From Prevotella sp. (GTDB lineage Bacteria; Bacteroidota; Bacteroidia; Bacteroidales; Bacteroidaceae), in NCBI GenBank assembly GCA_015060485.1, contig SUYI01000008.1, forward strand, positions 1 to 64,000: 64,000 bases of DNA, in the 5' to 3' direction. The position numbers were made by a program, and so were the translations under genes. Shown piece after piece: positions 7,940 to 16,694 of this stretch. Position 1 is the first letter of the stretch, and every line of letters begins with the position of its first letter. Under the pieces are notes generated by a model. The model saw nothing but the letters and a program-made list of their open reading frames with translations. It was not told where the DNA came from and searched no databases.

Positions 7940-9655
7940 ATGAACAACAAAAGAAGTAATCGTTTCATGCCCTTCTTGCTGGCACTCAGCGTTGTGATAG
8001 GCATTTTTATCGGAACATTCTATGCCAACCACTTCTCGGGCAACCGACTGAGCATCATCAATTCGAGCAGCAACAAACTCAACAACCTGCTCCATATTAT
8101 TGATGACCAGTATGTGGATACCGTAGATGTGAATGACCTCGTGGAAAAAGCTATGCCTCAGATTCTGAGTGAGTTAGACCCCCACTCCGTCTATATTTCG
8201 GCCAAAGATGTACAAACTGCCAACGACGACTTGCGAGGTTCTTTCTCGGGCGTAGGCATTGAATTCACCATCCGTCAGGATACGCTCCACGTACAGAAAG
8301 TCATCAGCAACGGACCTGCAGAACGTGCCGGACTGATTGCAGGTGACAAAATTGTCGTTGTTGACGATAAGCCATTTACCGGTAAGACGCTGACCAACGA
8401 GGAAGCTATGCACCGGCTGAAAGGTCCTAAGGATACCAAGGTGAAGTTGGGTGTGATGCGTTATGGCGAGAAAAAAATACGCGACTTTGTGGTCACACGC
8501 GGTGAGATACCAACGAAGAGTGTGACGGCAACCTATATGCTCGACAAAGAGACCGGTTACATCCGCATTAGGAATTTTGGCGAGAACACATACCCGGAGT
8601 TACTTATCGCATTAGCCCGCCTGTCGCAGGAGAACTTCCGCAACCTGACCATCGACCTGCGTGGTAACACGGGTGGTTACCTGCAGTCTGCGGTCCAGAT
8701 TGCTAACGAGTTCCTGCCCAAGAACCGGCTTATCGTCTACACGCAGGGACGTAAGTCACCGCGTCAGGAATATCGCTCCGACGGAAGAGGATCCTATCAG
8801 CGCATTCCGCTTGTCGTACTCATCGACGAAGGATCAGCATCGGCATCAGAAATTCTGGCTGGTGCTATTCAGGACAATGACCGGGGAACGATTATCGGAC
8901 GACGTTCTTTCGGAAAGGGATTGGTACAACAGCCCATCTCGTTTAACGACCAGTCGATGATTCGTCTGACCATCGCCCGATATTATTCTCCCTCTGGTCG
9001 CTGTATTCAGAAACATTATACTTCTGGCAGCAACAAAGATTACGAAGAAGACCTCATGGAAAGATATGAACACGGAGAATTTTTCTCGCAGGATAGCATC
9101 AAACATGAGGGACCGGCTTATAAGACCATCATCGGCCGAACGGTATATGGTGGAGGAGGTATCACTCCCGACATCTTTATCGCTGAGGACACCACCGACG
9201 TGACATCCTACTACAAACAGGCTTCCATGAGTGGACTGATTATTCAATATGCCTTTGAATTTACAGACCAGAACCGTGCAAAGCTCAGCCAGTTCAAGGA
9301 CGTCGACGAGCTGGAAAAATATCTGAAACAGCAGAATACGGTAGAGAAATTTGCCACCTATGCCGAGCAGAAGGGACTGAAGCGCCGTAACCTCATGATT
9401 CAGCGGTCGCATAAACTGTTGGAACGATTCATTAACAGCCGCATCATATACAATATCATGAGCGAAGAGGCATGGATGGAATACCTGAATGAGGACGACC
9501 CCGCTATACTGGAAACGCAGAAGGTGTTCCGTTCTAACACAGCATTCCCAACGGCTCCTGCCACTAACAACGAGATGAAGAAGGCTGCCTATGCGAAGCC
9601 ATTCGATGTCTGGTGGCCACACACGACAGCAAACCATTTGGCTTACGCCTCATGA
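7940..9655 (+). CDS. S41 family C-terminal processing peptidase
   Basis: 571 residues. An N-terminal membrane anchor or signal (FMPFLLALSVVIGIFIGTF) leads into a PDZ domain (about 95-170: FSGVGIEFTIRQDTLHV) and the S41 catalytic core. The catalytic dyad is Ser301 in GSASASEIL and Lys326 in RRSFGKG, by alignment with E. coli Tsp/Prc. The C-terminal 130 residues form an extension seen in Bacteroidetes CtpA-like proteins. It acts in the periplasm on exported or misfolded proteins. It overlaps the next gene by four bases (ATGA). Confidence 0.93.
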   Translation: MNNKRSNRFMPFLLALSVVIGIFIGTFYANHFSGNRLSIINSSSNKLNNLLHIIDDQYVDTVDVNDLVEKAMPQILSELDPHSVYISAKDVQTANDDLRGSFSGVGIEFTIRQDTLHVQKVISNGPAERAGLIAGDKIVVVDDKPFTGKTLTNEEAMHRLKGPKDTKVKLGVMRYGEKKIRDFVVTRGEIPTKSVTATYMLDKETGYIRIRNFGENTYPELLIALARLSQENFRNLTIDLRGNTGGYLQSAVQIANEFLPKNRLIVYTQGRKSPRQEYRSDGRGSYQRIPLVVLIDEGSASASEILAGAIQDNDRGTIIGRRSFGKGLVQQPISFNDQSMIRLTIARYYSPSGRCIQKHYTSGSNKDYEEDLMERYEHGEFFSQDSIKHEGPAYKTIIGRTVYGGGGITPDIFIAEDTTDVTSYYKQASMSGLIIQYAFEFTDQNRAKLSQFKDVDELEKYLKQQNTVEKFATYAEQKGLKRRNLMIQRSHKLLERFINSRIIYNIMSEEAWMEYLNEDDPAILETQKVFRSNTAFPTAPATNNEMKKAAYAKPFDVWWPHTTANHLAYAS

Positions 9656-10179
9656 TGACCAAAAAGGAACTCAGACAGCAGATTCGTCGCCAGAAGCAAC
9701 TTCATGCTGGCGACGATTCTGCTACCATCCTTGAAAAACTGAAACAGCTTCCATCGCTGTTTTCTGCACGAACCATATTACTTTATTGTGCCCTGCCTGA
9801 CGAAGTCCAGACAGAATCTCTGATGAATGAACTGGCCGCCCAAGGCAAAACGGTACTGTTGCCCAAAGTTATCGACGACTCTACCATGGAACTGAGGCGA
9901 TACACAGGCAAAAAAGACTTGTCTCCAGGTGCCTTTAGCATCATGGAACCTTCCGGAGAACGCTTTACAGACTATGCAGCTATCGATATCGCCATCATTC
10001 CAGGAATGGCCTTCGACAGCAGAGGCCATCGTCTGGGACGGGGAAAAGGTTACTACGACCGCTTTCTCTCCCTACTCACATCAAAAACAATCAAGATAGG
10101 TCTGTGCTTTCCTTGGCAACTGGTCGATGACGTTCCCACTGACAAGAACGATATCTCAATGGACTGTGTAATCTGCTAA
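9652..10179 (+). CDS. 5-formyltetrahydrofolate cyclo-ligase
   Basis: 175 residues from ATG 9652, which overlaps the protease stop; a longer frame from 9613 would lie inside the protease gene. Conserved motifs are KKELRQQIRRQK at the start (ATP site), LYCALPDEVQTE, and the signature FDSRGHRLGRGKGYYDRFL (folate and metal site). The enzyme converts 5-formyl-THF to 5,10-methenyl-THF using ATP. Its 3' end overlaps the convergent DciA-like gene by four bases. Confidence 0.92.
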   Translation: MMTKKELRQQIRRQKQLHAGDDSATILEKLKQLPSLFSARTILLYCALPDEVQTESLMNELAAQGKTVLLPKVIDDSTMELRRYTGKKDLSPGAFSIMEPSGERFTDYAAIDIAIIPGMAFDSRGHRLGRGKGYYDRFLSLLTSKTIKIGLCFPWQLVDDVPTDKNDISMDCVIC

Positions 10180-10466
10180 CCAAAGCTGATATCACAAATA
10201 ACCTGCTGGCCCACAGCAGCATTCAATTTCTTTACCAGTTCTTCTCTCATCAACGACAAATCAGCACGCAACGAAGGATTCGACAGACGGACATAAAGCG
10301 TCTGATTATAGATATAGGTATTCAAAGTATAACGGGCAATCACCGGACCAGCCACATGAGGCCATACATCCACCAGTCGCTTCTGTAGCAGTGGAGTCTC
10401 CAGTCCTTGCTCACGCAGACTACGCAGCAACACGTCTTTCAGGGATTGTACGTCACGCTTAAACAC
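10176..10466 (-). CDS. DUF721/DciA-like protein
   Basis: A 96-residue protein with the compact DUF721 domain: LKDVLLRSLREQGLETPLLQKRLVDVWPHVAGPVIARYT, then LYVRLSNPSLRADLSLMREELVKKLN. The W-x-x-V-x-G-P/x-I core is the family signature. In other bacteria DciA loads the replicative helicase, and short Bacteroidetes forms occur next to recF as here. The replication role is inferred from family and neighbourhood. It is transcribed with recF, 20 bases downstream of it. Confidence 0.85.
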   Translation of the reverse strand: MFKRDVQSLKDVLLRSLREQGLETPLLQKRLVDVWPHVAGPVIARYTLNTYIYNQTLYVRLSNPSLRADLSLMREELVKKLNAAVGQQVICDISFG

Positions 10467-10469
10467 CTT

Positions 10470-10503
10470 GACAATTTACGATTTGACTATTTACTATTTA
10501 TTT
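10470..10503. repeat. Degenerate 7-bp period repeat between recF and the DciA-like gene
   Basis: Near-repeats ATTTACG, ATTTGAC, TATTTAC and TATTTAT fill the short gap and enter the last codons of recF. Confidence 0.5.
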
Positions 10504-11587
10504 CTCCGTTCTCCACGTGGAATATCTTATAGTCCAGCGCTGAACTGCTCAGAATCTGGTCCAAATGGTCACGGTTGGTGTCAGTAATAAATATCTGGCC
10601 AAAACTGTCGCCTGATACTAATTTCACGATCTGTTCTACCCTACTGGCATCCAACTTATCGAAAATATCGTCCAAGAGCAATAGAGGCGTCGTTTGTGAT
10701 GCCGTACGCTTCAAAAAGTCAAACTGAGCGAGTTTGAGGGCAATGACATAGGTCTTGTTCTGTCCCTGCGATCCCTCGCGTTTCATCAAGTGCCCGTCTA
10801 AGGAAAACTCCAAATCATCACGATGTACGCCATGCAACGAATAGCCAACGGCCAAATCCTTATTCCGGTCGCGTTGAATCACCTCAAGCAACGGTCCGCG
10901 CTGGCAATGCGACAAGTAGTTAAGCCCTACCTGCTCGCGGTGCTGTGAAATCTGCTGGTAATACTCTTGGAAAATAGGTATCAGTTCCTCGACAAAGGAG
11001 CTGCGACGCTGGAAGAGCTGTTCGCCCTCTTCAGCCATCTGTTCCTCCCAAATCTGCAACAGAGCAGGATCAGGGGTTTGGTCCTCCATTTTCAAAAGGC
11101 TGTTACGCTGTGCCAAAGCAGTATTGTACCGGCCCAAATGTTCGATATATGCTCGGTCATATTGCGAAATGACCATATCCATGAGCCTGCGACGTTCCTC
11201 GCTGCCTCCCTCTATCAGTAACGTGTCCGATGGTGAGACGACAACCAATGGTATCAGTCCGATATGCTCTGACAATCGACGGTATTCCTTCTTGTTACGC
11301 TTAAAATGCTTCTTGACGCCACGCTTCATACCACACGATATGAATTCCTGGCTATCGTCATTCCAATACTCGCCCTCTATCAGACAGAATGGTTCTTCAT
11401 GACGAATCACCTGCGAGTCAATAGGATTGGAGGCAGAACGACAGAACGACAGGTAATAGACCACATCAAGCACATTGGTCTTACCGGCACCATTCGGTCC
11501 GATGAAACAATTCATCTTAGGTGAGAGCTCCAATTGGGCTTCACTGATATTCTTATAATTGAGTATTGACAGCTTCTTGAGTATCAT
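10487..11587 (-). CDS. recF: DNA replication and repair protein RecF
   Basis: 366 residues, usual length. Walker A is GPNGAGKT at residues 30-37; the ABC-type signature GSQGQNKTYVIALKLAQ and Walker B LLLLDDIFDKLD lie in the C-terminal half, with TDTNRDHLD after them. RecF loads RecA at gapped DNA together with RecO and RecR. The -7 box at 11596-11603 ends only eight bases before the start codon, so the mRNA is probably leaderless or nearly so. Confidence 0.96.
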   Translation of the reverse strand: MILKKLSILNYKNISEAQLELSPKMNCFIGPNGAGKTNVLDVVYYLSFCRSASNPIDSQVIRHEEPFCLIEGEYWNDDSQEFISCGMKRGVKKHFKRNKKEYRRLSEHIGLIPLVVVSPSDTLLIEGGSEERRRLMDMVISQYDRAYIEHLGRYNTALAQRNSLLKMEDQTPDPALLQIWEEQMAEEGEQLFQRRSSFVEELIPIFQEYYQQISQHREQVGLNYLSHCQRGPLLEVIQRDRNKDLAVGYSLHGVHRDDLEFSLDGHLMKREGSQGQNKTYVIALKLAQFDFLKRTASQTTPLLLLDDIFDKLDASRVEQIVKLVSGDSFGQIFITDTNRDHLDQILSSSALDYKIFHVENGEINSK

Positions 11588-11595
11588 TTCCAGTG

Positions 11596-11603
11596 CAAAG
11601 GTA
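11596..11603 (-). promoter_or_regulatory. Promoter -7 box of recF
   Basis: TACCTTTG on the minus strand, eight bases before the recF ATG. Upstream on that strand is the T-rich complement of the GTAAAAAG octamer array, which replaces a normal -33 box. Confidence 0.6.
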
Positions 11604-11610
11604 CAAAAAA

Positions 11611-11657
11611 AAGTAAAAAGGTAAAAAAGTAAAAAGGTAAAAAAGGTAAAAAGGTTA
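11611..11657. repeat. 8-bp period GTAAAAAG repeat between divergent promoters
   Basis: Five to six octamers alternating GTAAAAAG and GTAAAAAA, with one nine-base unit. It lies between the recF promoter and the promoter module of the TPR gene. Confidence 0.8.
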
Positions 11658-11730
11658 AAAATCGTAAGGCGGCAGCAAATTCTTCATTCTTCATTCTTCA
11701 TTCTTCATTTTTCTTTGTACCTTTGCACCC
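11636..11730 (+). repeat. Promoter module copy 1: heptamer array plus -7 box
   Basis: About 80 bp running from GGTTAAAAATCGTAAGGCGG through four ATTCTTC units (11679-11706) to TTTTTCTTTG and TACCTTTGCACC. It is nearly identical to the reverse complement of 16467-16550. The -7 box is 11718-11725; the heptamers occupy the place where the -33 box would be. Confidence 0.8.
11718..11725 (+). promoter_or_regulatory. Promoter -7 box of TPR protein gene
   Basis: TACCTTTG within the promoter module at 11636-11730, 39 bases before the chosen start at 11765. Confidence 0.65.
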
Positions 11731-11764
11731 GATTTATGCACGAATGACAAAAAAAACAAGAATA

Positions 11765-12415
11765 ATGGCAAACAAAAATCAAAAACAGGCTCCCATCGAG
11801 GAGCAGCAGGTCACAAAGACCGAAGCCTTCTTCGAGAAGAACAAGAAGGCCATCATTATCGCAGTGATTGCTATCATTGCTATCGTCGTATTATGTATTC
11901 TGGCAAAGAACTACTATTTTGAGCCCCGTGCCAATGAAGCCAGCACCGAACTGGCCAAGAGTCAGGAACTCTTCCAGCAGGAGCAGTATGACAAGGCGCT
12001 TGCAGGTTTCCAGAAAGTGGCATCCGACTACAGTTCTACTGATGCCGGTAATCTGGCTCAGCTCTACATCGGTCTCTGTCAGGCTAACCTCGGTAAGTGG
12101 CAGGAGGCTGTCAATGCATTAGAGAGCTTCAGCGGCAAGGACGACCAGATGATTACTCCCGCTGCAGAAGGAGCACTGGGTAACGCATACGCTAATCTGA
12201 ATCAGCTCGACAAGGCTGTCGAGCACCTGAAGAAGGCTGCTAAGATGGCAGACAACAATTCACTGTCTCCCACATTCCTCATTCAGGCTGGTGAGATTCT
12301 CGAAAGCCAGGGTAAGAAAGACGAAGCTCTGAAGCTGTATCAGGAAGTAAAGGAGAAGTACTTCAACTCTATGCAGTATCAGACTATAGACGCATATATC
12401 CAGCGCTGTAAATAA
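11765..12415 (+). CDS. Membrane-anchored tetratricopeptide protein
   Basis: 216 residues from ATG 11765 (MANKNQKQAPIEEQQV). Another ATG at 11744 would add seven residues, and a TTG at 11723 lies inside the -7 box. A single transmembrane helix at residues 29-47 (AIIIAVIAIIAIVVLCILA) leaves a short cytoplasmic tail. The outer part has TPR-like helical repeats (EQYDKALAGFQKVASDYSSTDAGNLAQLYIG, NQLDKAVEHLKKAAKMA, KDEALKLYQEVKEKY). This layout resembles YfgM/BamD-like envelope helpers, probably a protein-binding scaffold. Confidence 0.85.
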   Translation: MANKNQKQAPIEEQQVTKTEAFFEKNKKAIIIAVIAIIAIVVLCILAKNYYFEPRANEASTELAKSQELFQQEQYDKALAGFQKVASDYSSTDAGNLAQLYIGLCQANLGKWQEAVNALESFSGKDDQMITPAAEGALGNAYANLNQLDKAVEHLKKAAKMADNNSLSPTFLIQAGEILESQGKKDEALKLYQEVKEKYFNSMQYQTIDAYIQRCK

Positions 12416-12443
12416 TTGACAATTGACAATTGATAATTGACAA
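12416..12443 (+). repeat. 7-bp repeat TTGACAA x4 filling an operon gap
   Basis: TTGACAA, TTGACAA, TTGATAA, TTGACAA. It starts at the base after the TPR gene's TAA and ends three bases before the ribH ATG, so the gap is essentially nothing else. Confidence 0.9.
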
Positions 12444-12446
12444 TTA

Positions 12447-12917
12447 ATGGCGACCAAGAATCTGTCGGAATACAACGCTGCACAAGTTCCCGATGCCTCT
12501 AACATGATTTTTGGTATCGTGGTGGCAGAATGGAACCCAGAGATTACGGGAGCCCTGCTCGAAGGGTGTACGTCAACGCTTGAGAAGCATGGTGCTCTCC
12601 CTGAGAACATCCACGTCAAAACGGTTCCCGGTTCCTTTGAACTCATTTACGGAGCCCACCAGATGACGCTGAACGACGGCTACGATGCTGTCATCATCTT
12701 AGGATCCGTGATTCGTGGAGAGACTCCTCATTTTGACTATATCTGTCAGGGAGTCACGGCAGGCATTGCCCGACTGAACGCTACCAGCAACATTCCTGTT
12801 GTCTATGGTCTGCTAACCACAGAAAACCTCCAGCAGGCACTCGACCGTGCCGGAGGCCGGTTAGGAAACAAAGGTGACGAATGTGCTGTAGTGGCCATCA
12901 AGATGGCTAAATTCTAA
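12447..12917 (+). CDS. ribH: 6,7-dimethyl-8-ribityllumazine synthase
   Basis: 156 residues. Family blocks: [16 protein letters not shown] (phosphate and pyrimidinedione site), [33 protein letters not shown] with the catalytic-site His in TPHFDY, and [21 protein letters not shown]. It condenses 5-amino-6-ribitylaminouracil with 3,4-dihydroxy-2-butanone 4-phosphate in riboflavin synthesis. No FMN riboswitch is seen upstream; instead there is a heptamer array. A bidirectional terminator follows. Confidence 0.95.
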   Translation: MATKNLSEYNAAQVPDASNMIFGIVVAEWNPEITGALLEGCTSTLEKHGALPENIHVKTVPGSFELIYGAHQMTLNDGYDAVIILGSVIRGETPHFDYICQGVTAGIARLNATSNIPVVYGLLTTENLQQALDRAGGRLGNKGDECAVVAIKMAKF

Positions 12918-12945
12918 ACGGCACTACGGTTGATAACAAATAAAG

Positions 12946-12975
12946 AACTCCCGCCACAAGGCAGGAGTTTTTTTT
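12946..12975. terminator. Bidirectional terminator between ribH and the CapD-type gene
   Basis: Stem AACTCCCGCC / GGCAGGAGTT with one mismatch and a four-base loop, followed by eight or more T on the plus strand. The minus strand reads the same hairpin followed by CTTTATTTG, so it can serve both convergent genes. Confidence 0.85.
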
Positions 12976-13018
12976 ATGGTCTCTTCTGTATTCTGTATTT
13001 TACGCTGGATACTTGATT

Positions 13019-15028
13019 TTACGCTGGATGCTTGTCCAGTTTCTCGTAGATGGAATTGTTCGATTTGTATTCCGGCACGATCTCCTTCATCTTAGCTACG
13101 GTGGCCATATCGTCATAGTGTCTCGAAATATCAATCAATTCGTTAATCTCCTTATTAACCACATCGTAGTCATACTCACGAACCTCGGCAATACGAATCT
13201 TCTCGTGGAATGTGGGTTTAGTACCCTCCAGTTCATTCAGTACCTCCTCGTAGAGCTTCTCGCCAGGACGCAAACCCGTAAACTTAATCTCCACATTCTT
13301 GGCACCCGACAGCTTAATCATGCGCTTTGCCAAGTCGGCAATCTTCACGGGCTTGCCCATATCGAAGACAAAGATTTCGCCGCCATTACCCTTGGTACCA
13401 GCCTCCAGCACCAACTTACAGGCTTCGGGTATCAGCATGAAGAAACGGACGATACGCTCGTCAGTAACTGTCACCGGACCACCGTTCTTGATCTGCTCAC
13501 GGAACAGGGGAATGACCGAACCGTTCGAGCCCAGCACATTACCGAATCGCGTAGTAACAAACTGTGTTCTTGCCAAAGGAGCACCCATCTGCGAGGGTAC
13601 GATGAAACTCTCCTTATTGCCCAATTGCTGGATATGAGTGCCCATTTTCTTCTCCTTGATAGCCTGGTCAAGACTCTGCACATAGATTTCACAGATGCGC
13701 TTGGAGCATCCCATCACGTTCGTGGGATTGACAGCCTTGTCCGTAGATACCATCACAAACTTGCTGACACCGTATTTCACCGACAAGTCGGCAATAACCT
13801 TCGTGCCGTAGATATTGTTCATCACCGCCTCGGAAGGATTGTCCTCCATCATCGGCACATGCTTATACGCTGCAGCATGGAATACATAGTCGGGTCGGAA
13901 CGACTTAAACACCTCTTCCATACGAGACACGCGACTGATGCTGGTCACCACCGTATCCGCAGGAATGTTCGGAAACTCTTTCGCCATCATCAGACGGATA
14001 TCGTGCTGGGGCGTCTCGGCCTGGTCTATCAACATCATGGCAGCAGGCTTGAACTGAGCCACCTGACGGACAATCTCAGAACCTATCGAGCCGGCACTAC
14101 CCGTAATCAGCACACGCTTTCCCGTGAGCAACTCTTCCACAGACTTCAGATCTACACGAATCTCAGAACGCGGCAGGAGTTCTTCCACACTTACTTCCCT
14201 CATCTGAAGATTATTGAAGTCAGCTGTCGAGAGTTCATCATCGGCATCCATCTCCTTGGCACTCTGCGCCATATAAATCTTGGCACCGGCACCAATGATA
14301 ATATCCTGAATCTCCTGATTATCACGGAACTCCTTGATTCTATAGGGCGATACCAACACACCTTCAATATCATTTTTCTTGATGATTTCCGCAATATCGT
14401 CATCAATGGAATAGACACGCTCACCCAAAATCTGCTGGTGCTTGGTTTTCTTGAAATGCGTAATGAATCCCTTCACCACAAACTTTCTGGGGCGTTGGCC
14501 TTGGATATTTTTTGCCAGACCTACTCCACCTTGCATAGCTCCGTAAATCAATACCCTCACGGCTCTTGTATTCGAGAAGGCCACGTCATAGAGTGTCTTC
14601 ACGAAAACACGCAGCGCCCACATCAGCAGGGTAGCTATCAGATAGATTAGGAAGATGCTCGTGGTATCAAAATGCACAAACGTATGTCTGGGCAGATTGT
14701 CCATACCATATTGCGCCACAAGCACCAAAGCCAGCGAAACCAGATTGCCATATACGATACGCATCAGGTCCACAAAGCTGGAGTAGCGCATGAATCCCGA
14801 ATAGGTATGGAAAAGCCGGAACCCCACGACACTGAGCATCGTGAAGATGATCATCGTATTGATGAGCTGGAAGAAATTTTCCAACAAGGTGTTTGTCTTG
14901 TTGAATATCCAGAAAGCACAGGCTCCACTGACCATCACAATGGCACAGTCAATCAGAAAAATACACCAATAAGGTAATGAATTCTTGGAAAAATACCAAT
15001 TCAAAATCTTATCAAAAGGATTCCTCAT
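13019..15028 (-). CDS. CapD/FlaA1-type nucleotide-sugar epimerase/dehydratase
   Basis: 669 residues. Four N-terminal transmembrane helices (about 18-130) are followed by a CoA-binding-like region (RAVRVLIYGAMQGGV) and a C-terminal extended SDR domain. NAD is bound by GSAGSIGSEI near residue 310; the catalytic region contains YKHVPMMEDNP and STDKAVNPTNVMGCSKR, as in WbpM/CapD 4,6-dehydratases. It would convert a UDP-HexNAc to its 4-keto-6-deoxy form for surface glycans. Substrate unproven. It lies with ugd but has its own promoter at 15055-15062. Confidence 0.9.
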   Translation of the reverse strand: MRNPFDKILNWYFSKNSLPYWCIFLIDCAIVMVSGACAFWIFNKTNTLLENFFQLINTMIIFTMLSVVGFRLFHTYSGFMRYSSFVDLMRIVYGNLVSLALVLVAQYGMDNLPRHTFVHFDTTSIFLIYLIATLLMWALRVFVKTLYDVAFSNTRAVRVLIYGAMQGGVGLAKNIQGQRPRKFVVKGFITHFKKTKHQQILGERVYSIDDDIAEIIKKNDIEGVLVSPYRIKEFRDNQEIQDIIIGAGAKIYMAQSAKEMDADDELSTADFNNLQMREVSVEELLPRSEIRVDLKSVEELLTGKRVLITGSAGSIGSEIVRQVAQFKPAAMMLIDQAETPQHDIRLMMAKEFPNIPADTVVTSISRVSRMEEVFKSFRPDYVFHAAAYKHVPMMEDNPSEAVMNNIYGTKVIADLSVKYGVSKFVMVSTDKAVNPTNVMGCSKRICEIYVQSLDQAIKEKKMGTHIQQLGNKESFIVPSQMGAPLARTQFVTTRFGNVLGSNGSVIPLFREQIKNGGPVTVTDERIVRFFMLIPEACKLVLEAGTKGNGGEIFVFDMGKPVKIADLAKRMIKLSGAKNVEIKFTGLRPGEKLYEEVLNELEGTKPTFHEKIRIAEVREYDYDVVNKEINELIDISRHYDDMATVAKMKEIVPEYKSNNSIYEKLDKHPA

Positions 15029-15054
15029 ATATCCATATTATTCTAAAACCGATG

Positions 15055-15062
15055 CAAAGTTA
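15055..15062 (-). promoter_or_regulatory. Promoter -7 box of the CapD-type gene
   Basis: TAACTTTG on the minus strand, 26 bases before the start codon. A TTTG lies 16 bases further upstream, a shorter spacing than usual. Confidence 0.55.
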
Positions 15063-15128
15063 GGCATTTTTTTCTTACCAAACAAGAATATTCAAAGATT
15101 TTTCATCTTTGGACCAGAAAAGAACTGC

Positions 15129-16442
15129 TTATTGCTCTCCGATACGGGTATAGACGAATCCCATTTCTTCCAATTCCTGACGGTCGTAGATGTTTCGGCC
15201 GTCAACTACTACGTTACCGTTCATCACCTTTTGGACGACATTCCACGAAGGCAGTCGGAACTGACGCCATTCGGTCATCAGCGCAAAGACGTCGGCACCG
15301 TCGGCGGCATCATACATATTCTTGCAATAAACGACCGTGTCGCCAATACGACGCTTACATTCATCCATGGCAATGGGGTCGAACACGCGAACGGCAGCAC
15401 CGTCGGCCAACAGCTTGTCGATCACCACCAAGGCCGGTGCCTCACGCATATCGTCTGTTTCGGGCTTAAAAGACAGTCCGATGATGGCGATGGTCTTTCC
15501 CTTCACACTGCCTACGGCCTTGATAATCTTATCATAGACGATAGACTTCTGACGCTCGTTGACGCGCTCCACAGCCTCGATCACCTCCATGTGGTAGCCA
15601 TTGTCCAAACCGGTATGCAGCAACGCTTTCACGTCCTTCGGGAAGCACGAGCCACCATAGCCACAACCGGCATAAAGGAACTTCGAACCGATACGGGCAT
15701 CGGTGCCAATACCCTTGCGGACTGCATCCACATTGGCCCCTACCCTTTCACAAAGGTTGGCAATGTCGTTCATGAACGAGATACGCGTGGCCAACATGGC
15801 ATTGGCCGCATACTTGGTCATCTCGGCCGAAGGGATATCCATGAAGATGACACGGAAGTTATTGATCAGGAAAGGCTTGTACAGACGCGTCATTACCTCA
15901 CGGGCCTTCTCCGACTCGGTACCCACCACCACGCGGTCGGGCGACATAAAGTCCTTGATGGCGGCTCCCTCTTTCAGGAACTCGGGGTTCGAGGCCACGT
16001 CAAAAGGAACGTCGACGCCGCGCTTGTCCAACTCTTCCTGAATGGCGGCCTTCACCTTCTTCGCCGTACCTACAGGGACGGTAGACTTGGTGACCAGAAT
16101 AGTATATTTGTTGATGTTCTGTCCGAACTGACGGGCTACGGCCAACACATATTTCAAGTCGGCACTGCCGTCCTCATCGGGAGGCGTACCCACTGCCGAG
16201 AACACCACCTCTACATCGTCCAGAACCTCAGTCAGGTCAGTGGTAAACTGCAAACGACCATATTCCACGTTGCGCTTTACCAATTCCTCCAATCCCGGCT
16301 CATAAATCGGCATGATGCCGTTTTTAAGCTTATCTATTTTGTTGGCATCAACATCCACACAAGTCACATTTGCTCCCATCTCTGCGAAGCATGTCCCGCT
16401 GACCAGGCCCACATAGCCGGTCCCTACGATTGCTATTTTCAT
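15129..16442 (-). CDS. ugd: UDP-glucose 6-dehydrogenase
   Basis: 437 residues. N-terminal Rossmann fold with IAIVGTGYVGLVSGTCFAEMG, a middle domain, and the catalytic cysteine Cys266 in GYGGSCFPKDVKAL. The C-terminal UDP-binding domain includes IIGLSFKPETDDMREAP. It oxidises UDP-glucose to UDP-glucuronate with two NAD. A UDP-ManNAc dehydrogenase is a less likely alternative. The product is a plausible precursor for the exopolysaccharide locus 25 kb away. Its promoter lies in a repeated module. Confidence 0.93.
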   Translation of the reverse strand: MKIAIVGTGYVGLVSGTCFAEMGANVTCVDVDANKIDKLKNGIMPIYEPGLEELVKRNVEYGRLQFTTDLTEVLDDVEVVFSAVGTPPDEDGSADLKYVLAVARQFGQNINKYTILVTKSTVPVGTAKKVKAAIQEELDKRGVDVPFDVASNPEFLKEGAAIKDFMSPDRVVVGTESEKAREVMTRLYKPFLINNFRVIFMDIPSAEMTKYAANAMLATRISFMNDIANLCERVGANVDAVRKGIGTDARIGSKFLYAGCGYGGSCFPKDVKALLHTGLDNGYHMEVIEAVERVNERQKSIVYDKIIKAVGSVKGKTIAIIGLSFKPETDDMREAPALVVIDKLLADGAAVRVFDPIAMDECKRRIGDTVVYCKNMYDAADGADVFALMTEWRQFRLPSWNVVQKVMNGNVVVDGRNIYDRQELEEMGFVYTRIGEQ

Positions 16443-16466
16443 GAATCAGTTGTTTAATAATTTCGG

Positions 16467-16550
16467 TGCAAAGGTACAAAGAAAAATGAAGAATGAAGAA
16501 TGAAGAATGAAAAATTTGCTACCGCCTTACGATTTTTAACCGTTTTACTT
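16467..16550 (-). repeat. Promoter module copy 2: heptamer array plus -7 box (ugd)
   Basis: Minus-strand copy of the module at 11636-11730: GGTTAAAAATCGTAAGGCGG, then three heptamers (GAAGAAT on the plus strand, 16488-16508), then TACCTTTGCACC with the -7 box at 16469-16476. The ugd start codon is 26 bases further on. Confidence 0.8.
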
Positions 16551-16579
16551 TTAGGTCAAAGATTATAGGTACAACTCTT

Positions 16580-16670
16580 AATTCTTTCTTAATTCTTAAC
16601 TCTTAACTCTTAATTTTTTTTTAATTCTTCATTCTTCATTCTTCATTCTTCATTTTTCTTTGTACCTTTG
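16580..16670 (+). repeat. Promoter module copy 3: heptamers plus -7 box (exonuclease gene)
   Basis: A degenerate run of AACTCTT/AATTCTT heptamers (about 16580-16612) precedes four perfect ATTCTTC units at 16624-16651. Then come TTTTTCTTTG and the -7 box TACCTTTG at 16663-16670. From the ATTCTTC units on it matches copies 1 and 2; the TAAGGCGG part is absent. Confidence 0.8.
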
Positions 16671-16694
16671 CCAGCTAGAAACAATAAACTCTAT

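Noticed and set aside
12416..12446. FMN riboswitch before ribH
   Set aside because: The gap is only 31 bases of heptamers, far too short for the riboswitch.
13013..14650. 545-codon open frame on the plus strand
   Set aside because: Exactly antisense to the CapD-type gene, with His/Leu/Thr-rich translation and no recognisable motif; a shadow of codon bias.
14985..16457. 490-codon open frame on the plus strand
   Set aside because: Antisense to ugd, which has complete catalytic motifs; no domain of its own.
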